DNA of 64,000 nucleotides from Roseivirga seohaensis (lineage in GTDB: Bacteria; Bacteroidota; Bacteroidia; Cytophagales; Cyclobacteriaceae). Under the pieces are notes generated by a model that was not told the origin of the DNA, ran no database searches, and was given only the letters and a program-made list of their open reading frames with translations. The stretch spans positions 434,001 to 498,000 of the forward strand of contig NZ_LRPB01000023.1 of NCBI RefSeq assembly GCF_001592945.1, read 5' to 3'. The translations under genes and the position numbers were made by a program. Positions 9,501 to 18,444 of the stretch are shown in pieces; within the stretch, counting starts at the first letter, position 1, and each line of letters opens with the position of its first letter.

Positions 9501-9890
9501 AATGGAAAAATTGCCAGCTATAAAGCGGCTGCCAAGGGTTTTCCTGCCAGAGAAAGCAATGAGCTGATCAAGGAAATTCTAGTTTTAGAGAACAAGGTAA
9601 AAGCCCTAAATATTGAACTCAATGGAGATTCTGACTATGGCCAATTAGATATGGATGGAGAGTACGCTACAAGCCAGCGGGCGCAAAATGCAGTGTATGA
9701 TATTTTTGGTTCTACCTCTAATGTTACGGGAACAGCCAAAACCAATTATGATATTGCTGCCGATGAGTTTGCTCCAATTTTACCAAAAGTGAAAGCTTTG
9801 GTGAATGAGTTTACCAGAATGGATGGAAAGTTGGATCAACTAGGAGCACCACTCACATCAGGTAGACTCCCCAACTGGAAAAAACAATAG
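6576..9890 (+). CDS. Secreted VPS10/sortilin-like BNR-repeat protein
   Basis: A 1104-residue exported protein with a signal peptide (residues 1 to about 25, ending SFAQ). Residues about 50-760 are beta-propeller repeats: I count around eleven Asp-box (BNR) motifs of the form S-x-D-x-G-x-x-W, for instance EDGGSSW, TDGGENW, DRGDSW and NEGGSW. Bacteroidota proteins of this size and order are annotated as VPS10 or sortilin-like glycosyl hydrolase or exo-alpha-sialidase-like proteins; no catalytic residues of a true sialidase can be identified, so an enzymatic role is uncertain. The C-terminal 340 residues contain a beta-rich module and a helical segment. Monocistronic, followed by a hairpin at 9903-9927. 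Confidence 0.85.
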   Translation: MKHLNFFKALCFSMAFLLISANSFAQRNKKEQTKTEIDDPLKGISLGTLKFRSVGPALTSGRIADIAVNPSNHSEFYVGAAAGGVWKTTNAGTTFTPIFDGQGSYSIGTVEIDPNNHNVVWVGTGENNNQRSVSYGDGVYKSEDGGSSWKNMGLKNSEHIGMIAIDPRNSDVVYVAAYGPVWSAGGDRGLYKTTDGGENWEKVLEISEHTGVNEVHFDPRNPDILYATAHQRRRRQWTYLGGGPESGIYRSMDAGKSWEKINRGLPGVDKGRIGMAISPANPEVLYAVVEAQSGQGGFFRSTNRGASWQKMSSTSSSGNYYQEIVADPVHVGRVYLLDTFTQITEDGGKTFSGLGEKSKHWDNHALWIDPNNTNHLLQGSDGGVYESFDRGENWKFFSNLPVTQFYKVSVDNEYPFYNIMGGTQDNYSLHGPSQTLSRHGIVSSDWIVTQGGDGFESVPDPEDPNIIYSQSQNGGIVRFDRKSGEAVSIQPKPRKDERQYNFNWDSPLMISPHDHKTVYFGGNKLFKSTDRGDSWEVISGELDQDIDRNLLPIMGKIWPMDAVAKNGSTSRYGAAVSLDESRLQEGLLYVGTDDGQINITEDGGKNWRKINHFSGVPENTYVYDLIASKHDVNTVYAAFNNHKSGDFNPYVYKSNDKGKTWTSISSNLPKGAVYALEQDHMNANILFAGTEYGVFVSMNEGGSWTKLSAGLPAAVNVRDIAIQERENDLVLATFGRGFYVLDNYAPLREMTQDLLAKDGHIFKIKDALMYNTWQPLGSLGSADKGFQGEMFFAADNPTRGATFTYYVKEGVSSLKAERSKKDAEAFKNGQAIPYPTLEELKAEESELPSFLIFTIKDQTGDIVSELRSPLRKGISEITWDMTYAGFGPVNERQASVTSSLPSSNVYVVPGNYTVSLSQNIKGEISELAGPVSFTVKDIDNKTIPADDWLAMANFKKKAMALMQAVNSTRSVLGEMNGKIASYKAAAKGFPARESNELIKEILVLENKVKALNIELNGDSDYGQLDMDGEYATSQRAQNAVYDIFGSTSNVTGTAKTNYDIAADEFAPILPKVKALVNEFTRMDGKLDQLGAPLTSGRLPNWKKQ

Positions 9891-10229
9891 CTAAAATACC
9901 ATGAGGGGCATATTTAATATGTCCCTCAATATTATATTTCATATATTTGACTGTTCTGTTTTTTTAGAACCGATCCTTTACCTCACACCCTCTCCAATAA
10001 CATTTGTTTTTTGATGGACTTTGATGTTTTTAGTCAAGTTCAGTACCGAACCCTATGGCTAGCGGAATGCAATAGGTCTGTTATGGAGTTTTTAATGTTT
10101 GGAAGTAAAATGCTTATTTCTGTATTCCATCAGCAGCTATTGTGGCTTGAATGTAAATTTGTTCACTGTTTGATTTTATATACTTGTTGAAAATATAATG
10201 CCCACTATTACAATATTTCATATTTTCAC
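9891..10229. other. Intergenic region with one hairpin
   Basis: AT-rich gap of 339 bases. It holds a hairpin at 9903-9913/9917-9927 (11-base stem with one G-U pair) just after the VPS10-like gene, which may be a weak terminator although no T run follows, and a small gttct/agaac hairpin at 9953-9970. No ORF or repeat of note was seen in the remaining bases; a TATACTTG near 10182 could be a -7 element for the TPR gene. Confidence 0.5.
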
Positions 10230-11426
10230 GTGTCGTTCCATTTAACCGATTTGAGGCTAACTATTACCATACTATTTGCGCTGCTTACCGGTCCTAGTTA
10301 TTCTCAGGACTTGGTGACTGTGGCAAGTACTTTTTTGAATGACAACAAGTATATAGAGGCTAAAGAAACTATAGATGAGGTTTTTGAAAGCCCCGATGGA
10401 GATAAAAGCGCTAGAGCTTGGTATACCAAAGGCCGCATTTATCATGAAATTCTCAATAGCGATGCCCCTGAGTTTCGCAAATTTAAACCAGACCTAAAAG
10501 ACTTTGCCGGTGAAGTAGCCTTGTGCTATAATAAAACCAAAATACTTACCGAGCCGACAGACAATCTTTATCGGCTTGCAAACAATCAATTGGAGATTCT
10601 TTGGGCTTATGGAATAAATAAAGGATACAAGGATTATCAAGAACTGAAATTCGAATCAGCAACAAAGTATTTTGAGATGGCACAGGCCGTTATGCCACAA
10701 GATACCACAGCCTATTTATATGCAGGGTTAAGTGCCCAAAACGCCCAAAACTATCAGCAAGCCATTAAATATTATCTGGCGATGAAATCTTTTACCAGGT
10801 TAAGCAAAACAGTTTATAACAGCCTGATTAGTTGTAAACAGGCTATGAATGCCCCGCTTGAAGAAAGGCTAGATATGATTGAAGAAGCGCTTTTTGAGTA
10901 CCCCGATCACCTGCCTTACATTGCCGAAGAGGTAAGAGCGCTAATTAGGTTGAATAAATTTGAAGAGGCTGAATCTCGATTAAATACCGTTCTCAACCGC
11001 ATTCCGAATAATTATGAATTGAGATTAAGGCGTGCCGATCTTTTTGATCGCATTTTTAAAGACGCTTACGCTAATGGATTGCCAGAGCGTTCGGAAAAAT
11101 ATTTCGAGATGGCTTCTGAAGATTATGAAATCTACCTCGATAAGTACCCCAAAGATTTTACCGCCAATTACAATTACGCGGTAATGATTAACGAACAGGC
11201 CAATCGAGTATATGACCGAATTAATTTAATGAGCGAGGAAGAATACGTTATTAGCGGAAAAAATACAGAAGAAGTAGGCCATAACTGGACGAGAAAGGCT
11301 TTGCCTTATATGGAAATGTGTAGAAAAATTAAGCCAGATGACCCAGGAACAATCCGTGCACTTAAGGTTTTCTACGAACGCCTGAAAATGACAGATAAGC
11401 TTGCAGAACTGAATGGAAAGGGATAA
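10230..11426 (+). CDS. Exported TPR-repeat protein
   Basis: 398 residues beginning with GTG at 10230; there is no ATG that would keep the signal peptide (hydrophobic residues about 10-20, ending near SYSQ). The body is alpha-helical with several tetratricopeptide-like repeats, for example around YLYAGLSAQNAQNYQQAIKY and the repeated pattern of small and large residues in positions typical of TPR helices. Such proteins scaffold complexes in the periplasm or outer membrane; partner unknown. The stop is five bases before the NTPase gene, so the two are probably cotranscribed, though no functional link is evident. Confidence 0.8.
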   Translation: MSFHLTDLRLTITILFALLTGPSYSQDLVTVASTFLNDNKYIEAKETIDEVFESPDGDKSARAWYTKGRIYHEILNSDAPEFRKFKPDLKDFAGEVALCYNKTKILTEPTDNLYRLANNQLEILWAYGINKGYKDYQELKFESATKYFEMAQAVMPQDTTAYLYAGLSAQNAQNYQQAIKYYLAMKSFTRLSKTVYNSLISCKQAMNAPLEERLDMIEEALFEYPDHLPYIAEEVRALIRLNKFEEAESRLNTVLNRIPNNYELRLRRADLFDRIFKDAYANGLPERSEKYFEMASEDYEIYLDKYPKDFTANYNYAVMINEQANRVYDRINLMSEEEYVISGKNTEEVGHNWTRKALPYMEMCRKIKPDDPGTIRALKVFYERLKMTDKLAELNGKG

Positions 11427-11431
11427 TTAAA

Positions 11432-11962
11432 ATGATTAAGGTAGTTATAGCCTCTCAAAACCCGGTAAAAATTAAATGTACCGAAAAGGCATTTCAGGAA
11501 GTATTCAAAAATGAATCATTTATTTTTTCAGGAATAAATGTTCCCTCCAATGTGGCAGACCAGCCAATGACTGATTCAGAAACCCTTGAGGGAGCAAGAA
11601 ACAGAGCAAAGAATGCGCAGTCTGCCGATCCCAAAGCAGACTATTGGGTTGGAATAGAAGGAGGAATTTCTGAAACAAAAGCAGGCGAAATGTTAGCCTT
11701 TGCATGGATAAGCATAATTTCTAATGACCAAAAGGGCGAATCTAGAACTGCCACCTTTACTCTTCCACCAAAAATTGTAGAACTAATACATCAAGGAATA
11801 GAATTGGGTCTGGCAGATGATATGGTGTTTAAGCGATCTAACTCTAAACAGTCTAATGGTGCGGTGGGTATTCTAACCCACGATTTGATAGACAGATCGG
11901 AATATTACAGGCCAGCCATAGTATTGGCGCTAATTCCTTTTATCAACCCAGAGCTTTATTGA
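11432..11962 (+). CDS. yjjX: Inosine/xanthosine triphosphatase, YjjX family
   Basis: Removes non-canonical purine nucleotides (ITP, XTP) from the pool before they enter nucleic acids. The 176-residue protein shows the family features: N-terminal VVIASQNPVKI nucleotide-binding segment, the central QPMTDSETLEGARNRA helix, DYWVGIEGGI, and a C-terminal YYRPAIVLAL segment. Length fits the family. It follows the TPR gene at a five-base gap. The stop faces the convergent M28 peptidase gene, and a hairpin lies between them at 11979-12009. Confidence 0.9.
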   Translation: MIKVVIASQNPVKIKCTEKAFQEVFKNESFIFSGINVPSNVADQPMTDSETLEGARNRAKNAQSADPKADYWVGIEGGISETKAGEMLAFAWISIISNDQKGESRTATFTLPPKIVELIHQGIELGLADDMVFKRSNSKQSNGAVGILTHDLIDRSEYYRPAIVLALIPFINPELY

Positions 11963-11976
11963 CTAAGCTATCAAAG

Positions 11977-12009
11977 AAAAAGGCCTTATCTTTTACAGAC
12001 AAGGCCTTT
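11977..12009 (-). terminator. Terminator of the M28 peptidase gene, minus strand
   Basis: A nine-base perfect stem (11979-11987 with 12001-12009) followed on the minus strand by TTTTTCTTT. It may also slow transcription from yjjX on the plus strand, where the T run is weaker. Confidence 0.75.
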
Positions 12010-12033
12010 CGCTATTTCTAAATCTAATACTAC

Positions 12034-13560
12034 TTATTTAAACTCTTTTGGTTTTCTAGGCATTTTAGCGTCCATGTTAGCAGTTTGCATTACTAAAGCG
12101 GCAATGATTACTGCGTTCTTTTTCAAATCAACTTCTTCTAAAGCTTCAAATACATCCATATTAGTATGGTGTGTTCTTGTGCTATAAGCAATTGGATCTT
12201 GAATAAACTGGAAACCAGGTAAGCCAATACCGTCAAACGCAAGGTGATCGGTACCGCCTGTGTTGTTTACTGTAATTGTGCTTGCTCCTATATCGTGGAA
12301 AGGCTTGAACCATTCTTCGAAAAGACCTTTAGTAGCCTCGTTACCTTGTAAGTAAATTCCTCTAATGGCTCCTGTTCCGTTGTCCATGTTATAGTAAGCA
12401 GAGAAGTTCTGGTGAGCTGCATTAGGCTTTTTGTCTGTCATGAATGTGTTTTGAGCATAATTTCTTGACCCAAAAATACCTTGCTCTTCACCACTCCAAA
12501 GAGCGATTCTTACTGTTCTTCTTAGCTTTACGCCTGATTCTTTTAAGATTCTCATCGCTTCCATCATTACAGCTGATCCGGCAGCGTTATCAGTAGCGCC
12601 TGTTCCTGCAAACCAAGAATCGAGGTGAGCACCTAACATAACTACTTCATTTTTCAATTTAGCATCAGAACCTTGAATTTCTCCTAATACATTATATCCT
12701 TTGGTATCATTCTTCAAGAAGCGAGTTTTAGTTTCTGCTTCAACCATTACTTTTTCGCCTTTTTGTAGCAAACGAACCATTCTGTTGTAATGCTCAGGTG
12801 CCATTTCCATTTCTGGAAGCGCGCTATCATCATTTCTCGATCCGTTTGAAGTAAAGAAAGTTCCTTGGCCTCCACCGCGGCTAGTATTCAAAATCATTGC
12901 AACGCCTTCTTCTTTTAACATGGTATAGGCGGCTCTTCTTAGGTTAGAAGCTCTTCTGAACTCAGACATTCTGCTGGCACTGAAGTTTCCACCTCCTCCG
13001 CCACCTCTTACAGTAACTTTAGTAAGGCCTTCTAATTCTTCTTCTGTATACCTGTGTGCATCGGCTTCAAAACCGTTTTCAGCATTAATTGTAGTAGGCA
13101 TTAAAACTACTTTGCCTTTAAGGTTGCCTTTGTATTTGGCTAGGTCTTCTTCAGAATTGATCTCAACATAAACCACTTCTGCCGTAATTTCTTTTCCAGT
13201 ACCAGGTGTCCATGCTTTTGGAATTGCAATCATGGCTTGGTAATAAGGAACAGTCATGGCAAGGTAGTTTTTGTCTACTTCCCATCCTGGACCAAAATCG
13301 CCCCAAGCTTCAACCTTAACGTTTGTTAGGCCCCAATCTTTATATTTTTGTGATGTCCAGTCATAAGCTTTTTTCAAACCTTCAGAACCCGTAAGTCTAG
13401 GCCCAATTCTGTCAGTCAAGTTCCAAGCAATGTCCATTACCTGACTGTTATTGAATCCTTCATCTTTGATTTTGTAGATAGATTCGTAATCTACTTGGGT
13501 GTTCTGGGCTAGTGCTTGCAGCCCTAAAAATAGAAACCCTAATACTGCTGATATCCTCAT
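12034..13560 (-). CDS. Secreted M28 family metallopeptidase
   Basis: 508 residues with a signal peptide (1 to about 18, ending ALAQ). A protease-associated-like region spans about 120-290 and holds an unusual run of six glycines. The C-terminal catalytic domain shows the paired zinc ligands of M28: GAHLDSW (His, Asp), the bridging Asp in GATDNAAG, SGEEQG (catalytic Glu plus ligand), YNMDNGTG (Asp) and the last His in THHTNMD. Aminopeptidase or carboxypeptidase specificity cannot be told. Located next to a second exported M28 gene (14791) across an unknown exported protein. It has its own terminator. Confidence 0.92.
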   Translation of the reverse strand: MRISAVLGFLFLGLQALAQNTQVDYESIYKIKDEGFNNSQVMDIAWNLTDRIGPRLTGSEGLKKAYDWTSQKYKDWGLTNVKVEAWGDFGPGWEVDKNYLAMTVPYYQAMIAIPKAWTPGTGKEITAEVVYVEINSEEDLAKYKGNLKGKVVLMPTTINAENGFEADAHRYTEEELEGLTKVTVRGGGGGGNFSASRMSEFRRASNLRRAAYTMLKEEGVAMILNTSRGGGQGTFFTSNGSRNDDSALPEMEMAPEHYNRMVRLLQKGEKVMVEAETKTRFLKNDTKGYNVLGEIQGSDAKLKNEVVMLGAHLDSWFAGTGATDNAAGSAVMMEAMRILKESGVKLRRTVRIALWSGEEQGIFGSRNYAQNTFMTDKKPNAAHQNFSAYYNMDNGTGAIRGIYLQGNEATKGLFEEWFKPFHDIGASTITVNNTGGTDHLAFDGIGLPGFQFIQDPIAYSTRTHHTNMDVFEALEEVDLKKNAVIIAALVMQTANMDAKMPRKPKEFK

Positions 13561-13653
13561 TTGTTTAAGTTTTAATTTAATGAGGAAGGTAGCTAATCTT
13601 ACTTTTAAAATCTTTCTAAAATATACCGATGGGCAATAAAGTGTTCAATCGGG

Positions 13654-14700
13654 TTATTTATCCCTCATACTGTTGATTTGGGTAATAAATGAATTAAGGG
13701 CTTGATTCCAGTTTTCTTTGGCGTCCCATTCACTTCCTAAAAAAGCAATATTGGTTCGGGTGTCGCGTAAAAAGAATTTTATGAGCACTCCCGTTTTGTT
13801 TTCCTTACGCTTTTCAAAAGGTAAAAAGGTGTAGACATTTTGGGCGTTGGCTTCAATATAATGAAGCACATAATCTACTCTGGCGCGTCTTAAATCAGCA
13901 TCGGTTTTGTTTTCAACATTTATAATTTGGAACAAAGTAGAATCACTGGCAACTAAAGCTTCGAAGGAGTTTTTTCGGTTTAAAAGTTCCTTTTTAAAAG
14001 CGTTTGCCGATGTGATGGCTTCAATGCCCAAAGCCTGCGGATTGGGTTGTGCAAACGGGTCTGTTTCTATTTGGGGAATAGCAATTTTTTTGCCTTCAAA
14101 CGCTTTAGGTAAGGTAATATAGGCTTGTTTAAAACCAGAAACAGTAGGCTCAAAAAATTCTGCTGAATTACTTAGAAGAAGGTTTTCTTTCGGAAATTCA
14201 TCGCTCTTTAATCTTGTGGTTAATTCACTGAAAACACTTTTTAAATCGTTCGTTCTTCTTAACCAAAATATAGCTCCTTTATCATAAAAACTGTTTTTTC
14301 CATTGAATGGGCCCATGCCTAACAGAAAATCGTTTTCTGGGTTCAGAACGGTAAGAAAAATAAGATTCTTAAAATCTCGTCTTAAAATAAAGTCTGGAAT
14401 TTGCTCTTCCATTCCGCTAACGGAGCTAAAGCTGTTGATTTGGAAATATGCTGCGGCATCAATACCCACCTCGGCAAAAAAGGCTTGCAACTCATCCGCT
14501 AATTTCAACCTTTCCTCTACCGACATACCCTTTGGTACATCCATTAATACAATTGACTTAGTACTTAGAATATCTTGCGGAGGATCGTAAGCCTCATTCA
14601 TGTGAAGTAAGGCAGACAACGTAGCATTCGTTCCCTGAGCGTTCAGTGGCGAGCTGCCGAGTAAAAGCAGTAAAAGAAAATTATATATTATGACCTTCAA
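13654..14700 (-). CDS. Exported protein of unknown function
   Basis: 348 residues starting with a typical signal peptide (residues 1 to about 21, LLLLLLGSSPLNAQ). I recognise no domain. Visible features: a segment LMDVPKGMSVEERLKLADEL, a hydrophobic patch IFLTVLNPEND and a polar stretch with NPQALGIEAI. It lies 93 bases upstream of the M28 peptidase on the same strand and is divergent from another M28 gene, 90 bases away. It may belong to the same transcription unit as the first peptidase, but a role in proteolysis is only guilt by association. Confidence 0.75.
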   Translation of the reverse strand: MKVIIYNFLLLLLLGSSPLNAQGTNATLSALLHMNEAYDPPQDILSTKSIVLMDVPKGMSVEERLKLADELQAFFAEVGIDAAAYFQINSFSSVSGMEEQIPDFILRRDFKNLIFLTVLNPENDFLLGMGPFNGKNSFYDKGAIFWLRRTNDLKSVFSELTTRLKSDEFPKENLLLSNSAEFFEPTVSGFKQAYITLPKAFEGKKIAIPQIETDPFAQPNPQALGIEAITSANAFKKELLNRKNSFEALVASDSTLFQIINVENKTDADLRRARVDYVLHYIEANAQNVYTFLPFEKRKENKTGVLIKFFLRDTRTNIAFLGSEWDAKENWNQALNSFITQINSMRDK

Positions 14701-14790
14701 AACTTACTATTCAATTCACTAAGTTTAACCTGAAAAGAACCGAAATATTGAATGTTCGATTCATTTTCGTTCGAACTTAACCAAATAAAA

Positions 14791-15690
14791 ATGAAAAAGC
14801 ATATCCTCCACCTTGCCCTTATTGTCTTATTTGTTGGTGCGCCAATTAGCGCTTATTCCCAAAACGATCTGGATACAGAAATCATGTTAGAAGATTTAAG
14901 AAAACTTTCACATGATGCTGCTGAGGGCAGAAAAACTGGAACCAAAGGTGCTGAAGCCGCCCGTCAGTTTATCATTAAACAAATGGATGCCGTTAATCCA
15001 AAAAGTTTGGTGAAGGGCTACCGCCACCCATTCACTTTTGTGAGCCGAGGAGATACCATTAAGGGCGAAAACATTATAAGCTATATTCAAGGAGAGTCAG
15101 ATTCTGCTTTTATTATTACTGCACATTACGATCACGTTGGGGTGAGAAATGGTGAGGTATTTAATGGCGCAGACGATAACGCTTCTGGAGTAGCAGCTAT
15201 GCTCGCCATGATGGAATATTTTAAAAGTAATAAGCCAAGACACACATTGTATTTTGCTGCGCTAGATGGCGAAGAAATGGGGCTGCAAGGAGCGAAAGCC
15301 ATTTTTAATGATCCTGAGTTTCCTATCGAGAATGTAATTTTGAATGTTAATATGGACATGATCAGTATTAATGATAAAAACGAGCTTTATGTAGCAGGAA
15401 CCCATTTCTACCCTAAGTTTAAATCCATTTTGGAAAAGGTAGAGGTGCCGCCATTGAAATTACTTTTTGGCCACGATTCTCCAGATTTGGGTAAAGACGA
15501 TTGGACGATGCAGTCGGATCATGGGGTTTTTCACAAGAACAATATTCCCTTTCTTTATTTTGGTGTAGAAGACCACGAGCATTATCACAAAGGCACTGAT
15601 GAATTTGAAAATGTAAATCAGGCATTTTATATAAAAGCCGCACATGCAGTTCTTTACTCTATTATAGAATTGGATAGAAATTTAAACTAA
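14791..15690 (+). CDS. Secreted M28 family peptidase
   Basis: About 299 residues from the ATG at 14791; an upstream in-frame ATG at 14752 would add 13 polar residues before the signal peptide and is less likely. Signal peptide residues 1 to about 23 (ends AYSQ). Zinc-ligand motifs are all present: TAHYDHVG (His, Asp), FNGADDNASG (Asp), ALDGEEMG (Glu-Glu), NVNMDM (Asp) and the final His near DHEHYHKGTDE. Single-domain type, without a protease-associated insert, so different from the 508-residue neighbour. The stop is four bases before the DUF5687 gene, so it heads a three-gene operon with an ABC transporter. Confidence 0.92.
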   Translation: MKKHILHLALIVLFVGAPISAYSQNDLDTEIMLEDLRKLSHDAAEGRKTGTKGAEAARQFIIKQMDAVNPKSLVKGYRHPFTFVSRGDTIKGENIISYIQGESDSAFIITAHYDHVGVRNGEVFNGADDNASGVAAMLAMMEYFKSNKPRHTLYFAALDGEEMGLQGAKAIFNDPEFPIENVILNVNMDMISINDKNELYVAGTHFYPKFKSILEKVEVPPLKLLFGHDSPDLGKDDWTMQSDHGVFHKNNIPFLYFGVEDHEHYHKGTDEFENVNQAFYIKAAHAVLYSIIELDRNLN

Positions 15691-15694
15691 GCCT

Positions 15695-17167
15695 ATGATT
15701 AGCCAGCTTATATCGCACATTTGGAAAAAGGAATTTCGCTCGCCTGTTTGGGCAAAGAGCCTTCTTACTAATGTTTTCTTAGGTTTTGCGGCCCTAATGA
15801 TGTTGGCCTACGTGCTGATTGCTGGTGTGGCAATGGACAAACTTGTTAGGGAGTTCTTCCCTGATAATGACCCGCTGGTTTTTGTGAATGGCTTTATTCT
15901 CTACTATTTTCTGGTGGAGTTTATGCTCAGGTTCTTTATGCAGAATGTGCCTGTTTTAGAAATTCAACCCTATTTACACCTGCCAATTAGAAAAGGGAAG
16001 ATCATTCACTTTATGTTTAGAAAGAGCCTTTTTAGTGCTTTCAATCTGTTGGCTGTTTTGCTTTTTCTTCCTTTTTCTATCATAAGAGTTGGGGCCGATT
16101 ATGGGGCGGTAAGTGCTGTAGGTTGGCTGGCCTCAATTGTTGGCCTTTCTATAACGCTGCATTTTGTGGTCATCCTCTTTAAAAAGAAGATGAATGACAT
16201 CCCTAATTTATTTATCGGCCTTCTGGTTTTTGTGGCAGCTTTAGCTGCACTCGATTACTTTAATCTGGTTTCGTTTTCAGATTTATCTTCTGCCGCTTTT
16301 GGCTTTATTGTGGAACAACCAGCTTTGGGCGCCATTCCCGTAGTATTGGCCTTTGTGTTTTACAGGCTCAACTACAATTTCTTGGTGAAGAATACTTACC
16401 CAGAGGAATTGGCCATTAAAAAGGAAGAAAAGGTAACAGGAGATTTCGGGTTCTTAAAACAATATGGAAGAATTGGTGAGCTTATTCAGCTTGAACTGAA
16501 ATTAATTTTACGCCACAAACGCCCAAGAAACACTTTGATCATGAGCGGGGTATTGCTACTCTATGGATTGATTTTTTATACTAATGATGCCTATCAAGAC
16601 ATGCAGTTCATCTTCATGTTTGCGGGCGTATTTATCACGGGTATTTTCTTTATCAATTATGGTCAGTTTTTGTTGAGTTGGGAGAGCGGCTATTTCGATT
16701 TTATTCTGACCAGAAGGGTTACTTCTAGGCAGTTTATAGAATCAAAATACTGGCTGTTTGTGGCTACATCTACTATTGCATTCGTAGTTTCACTGGCCTA
16801 TGGCTATTTCGGATGGAAGATCGTTTTGATTAACCTTGTCGCTTACTTGTTCAACATTGGCTTGAACGTGTTCGCTGTAATGCGATTGGCCATGTTCAAC
16901 CCGAAAAAGATTGATTTAAATAAAGGAGCCGCCTTTAATTATGAAGGCGTGGGCGCAGCGCAATTCCTCATTATGATTCCTATGATGATTTTGCCCTACA
17001 TACTTTACGCTCCATTTTTAATACTCGGTTACGAAAATTTAGGGCTGGTTCTAACAGGTTTGGCTGGGCTCATTGGCTTCTTATTCCGTGATAAAACGCT
17101 GAATGCCCTCACCCAGTTTTTCATTAGCCGAAGACATAAATTTGCTGCAAGTTTTAGATCCCAATAA
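15695..17167 (+). CDS. DUF5687 family membrane protein, likely ABC permease
   Basis: 490 residues with about ten predicted membrane segments (for example LLYGLIFYTND region, FIFMFAGVFITGIFFINYG, LVLTGLAGLIGFLF). It shows the size and hydrophobicity pattern of DUF5687, a Bacteroidota family that is nearly always next to an ABC ATPase. It starts four bases after the M28 peptidase and ends nine bases before the ATPase gene, so the two probably form an exporter-type ABC system, with the permease homologous in layout to ABC-2 type proteins. Substrate unknown. Confidence 0.85.
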   Translation: MISQLISHIWKKEFRSPVWAKSLLTNVFLGFAALMMLAYVLIAGVAMDKLVREFFPDNDPLVFVNGFILYYFLVEFMLRFFMQNVPVLEIQPYLHLPIRKGKIIHFMFRKSLFSAFNLLAVLLFLPFSIIRVGADYGAVSAVGWLASIVGLSITLHFVVILFKKKMNDIPNLFIGLLVFVAALAALDYFNLVSFSDLSSAAFGFIVEQPALGAIPVVLAFVFYRLNYNFLVKNTYPEELAIKKEEKVTGDFGFLKQYGRIGELIQLELKLILRHKRPRNTLIMSGVLLLYGLIFYTNDAYQDMQFIFMFAGVFITGIFFINYGQFLLSWESGYFDFILTRRVTSRQFIESKYWLFVATSTIAFVVSLAYGYFGWKIVLINLVAYLFNIGLNVFAVMRLAMFNPKKIDLNKGAAFNYEGVGAAQFLIMIPMMILPYILYAPFLILGYENLGLVLTGLAGLIGFLFRDKTLNALTQFFISRRHKFAASFRSQ

Positions 17168-17176
17168 ACCATTAAG

Positions 17177-17872
17177 ATGATTGACGTAAAAGCACTTTCG
17201 AAAAGTTATAAAGGAGTTGAGGTTGTCAATATTCCTGAAATGCATATTGCCAAAGGCGAAAGCTTTGGCTTGGTTGGAAATAATGGTGCGGGAAAAACCA
17301 CTTTCTTCAGAATGATTTTGGACCTGATTAGACCCTCGACAGGCGAGGTGCTTTCTAAGGGCGAAAACGTTCAGAATAACGAAGATTGGAAATACTATAC
17401 AGGCTCATTTTTAGACGAATCCTTCCTTATAGATTACCTAACACCAGACGAATATTTTGAATTTATTGCCTCATTGCACAATTACTCAAAAGGTGATTTG
17501 CAGGAGTTCTTAAGCCAGTTCGATGATTTGTTTAACGATGAAATCAGAGGGAAGAAAAAGTACATTCGCGATCTATCTAAAGGAAACCAAAAGAAAGTAG
17601 GCATTGTGGCGGCCTTAATGGGCAATCCTGAAATCATTTTGTTGGACGAACCTTTTGCTAACCTTGACCCCACAACACAAATTCGTTTGAAGGTAATTCT
17701 TAAAAAGCTGAAGGAAGAAAAGGATGTTACTTTACTCATTTCTAGCCACGACTTAAACCACGTTACCGAAGTTTGCGAACGCATTGTTTTGCTCGAAAGG
17801 GGGAAAGTTCAGAAAGATATTCAAACGAGCGAAACTACTTTAAAGGACTTGGAGGAGTACTTTACGGCTTAA
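17177..17872 (+). CDS. ABC transporter ATP-binding protein
   Basis: 231 residues with all motor motifs: Walker A GNNGAGKTT, signature LSKGNQKKV, Walker B IILLDEPFANLDP and the switch histidine in SSHDLNH. The close match to the ABC-2/CcmA group and its position nine bases after the DUF5687 gene make it the motor for that membrane protein. A hairpin at 17898-17922 follows the stop, between this gene and the convergent VOC gene. Confidence 0.93.
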   Translation: MIDVKALSKSYKGVEVVNIPEMHIAKGESFGLVGNNGAGKTTFFRMILDLIRPSTGEVLSKGENVQNNEDWKYYTGSFLDESFLIDYLTPDEYFEFIASLHNYSKGDLQEFLSQFDDLFNDEIRGKKKYIRDLSKGNQKKVGIVAALMGNPEIILLDEPFANLDPTTQIRLKVILKKLKEEKDVTLLISSHDLNHVTEVCERIVLLERGKVQKDIQTSETTLKDLEEYFTA

Positions 17873-17897
17873 ACCGAATTGAAAATGCTCGATGAAT

Positions 17898-17922
17898 TCA
17901 TCCTCGTAATAAACGAGGATGA
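17898..17922. terminator. Hairpin between convergent genes
   Basis: Ten-base perfect stem (17898-17907 with 17913-17922), five-base loop. Without a clear T run, it may end transcription of the ABC ATPase gene weakly, or be a single stray arm of the palindromic repeat family found nearby (same CTCG...CGAG core). Confidence 0.45.
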
Positions 17923-17972
17923 GATTGGAATACAGAAAGTAGCTTTTTCATTAATTTTCGTTTTTCAAACTC

Positions 17973-18389
17973 CTATTTAGCAAAAATTTGGCTGGTGTCT
18001 TTAAAGGCTTTGAACTCTAAAGCATTTCCGCTGGGGTCGAGAAAGAACATGGTAGCTTGTTCGCCTACTTGGCCTTCGAAACGGATGTAAGGTTCAATTA
18101 CAAACTCAGTTCCGTGGGCTTTCAGCTTGTCGGCTAAGGTGTGCCATTGCTTCCATTCTAAAATGGCTCCGAAATGGCGAACGGGTACATTTTTACCATC
18201 TACAATATTAGCATGCGCTTGGGCCAATTCTTCCGGTTTTACGTGTGCACTCAATTGATGGCCGAAGAAATTAAAGTCGATCCATTTATCGGTAGAGCGG
18301 CCAATTTCGCAGCCCAGTAAGTCGCCAAAGAAAGATCGGGTAGATTCGATGTCCTTTACGGGAAAGGCCAAATGAAAAGGAGTGTTCAT
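17973..18389 (-). CDS. VOC (glyoxalase/dioxygenase fold) family protein
   Basis: 138 residues with the paired beta-alpha-beta-beta-beta modules of the vicinal oxygen chelate fold: [23 protein letters not shown] at the N-terminus (His5 as probable metal ligand) and [14 protein letters not shown] at the C-terminus (metal-ligand Glu). The second half has RHFGAILEW with another candidate ligand His. VOC proteins include glyoxalases, dioxygenases and resistance enzymes; the substrate is open. Monocistronic, with REP-like repeats upstream. Confidence 0.88.
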   Translation of the reverse strand: MNTPFHLAFPVKDIESTRSFFGDLLGCEIGRSTDKWIDFNFFGHQLSAHVKPEELAQAHANIVDGKNVPVRHFGAILEWKQWHTLADKLKAHGTEFVIEPYIRFEGQVGEQATMFFLDPSGNALEFKAFKDTSQIFAK

Positions 18390-18444
18390 GTTGATGTTTT
18401 TTTAGACAAATTGAGCATTTATGATTTGTTGTGCAAATTCCCTT

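Noticed and set aside
11979-12009. Hairpin as an attachment site or repeat
   Set aside because: It is a plain terminator with a T run on the minus strand and has no second copy.
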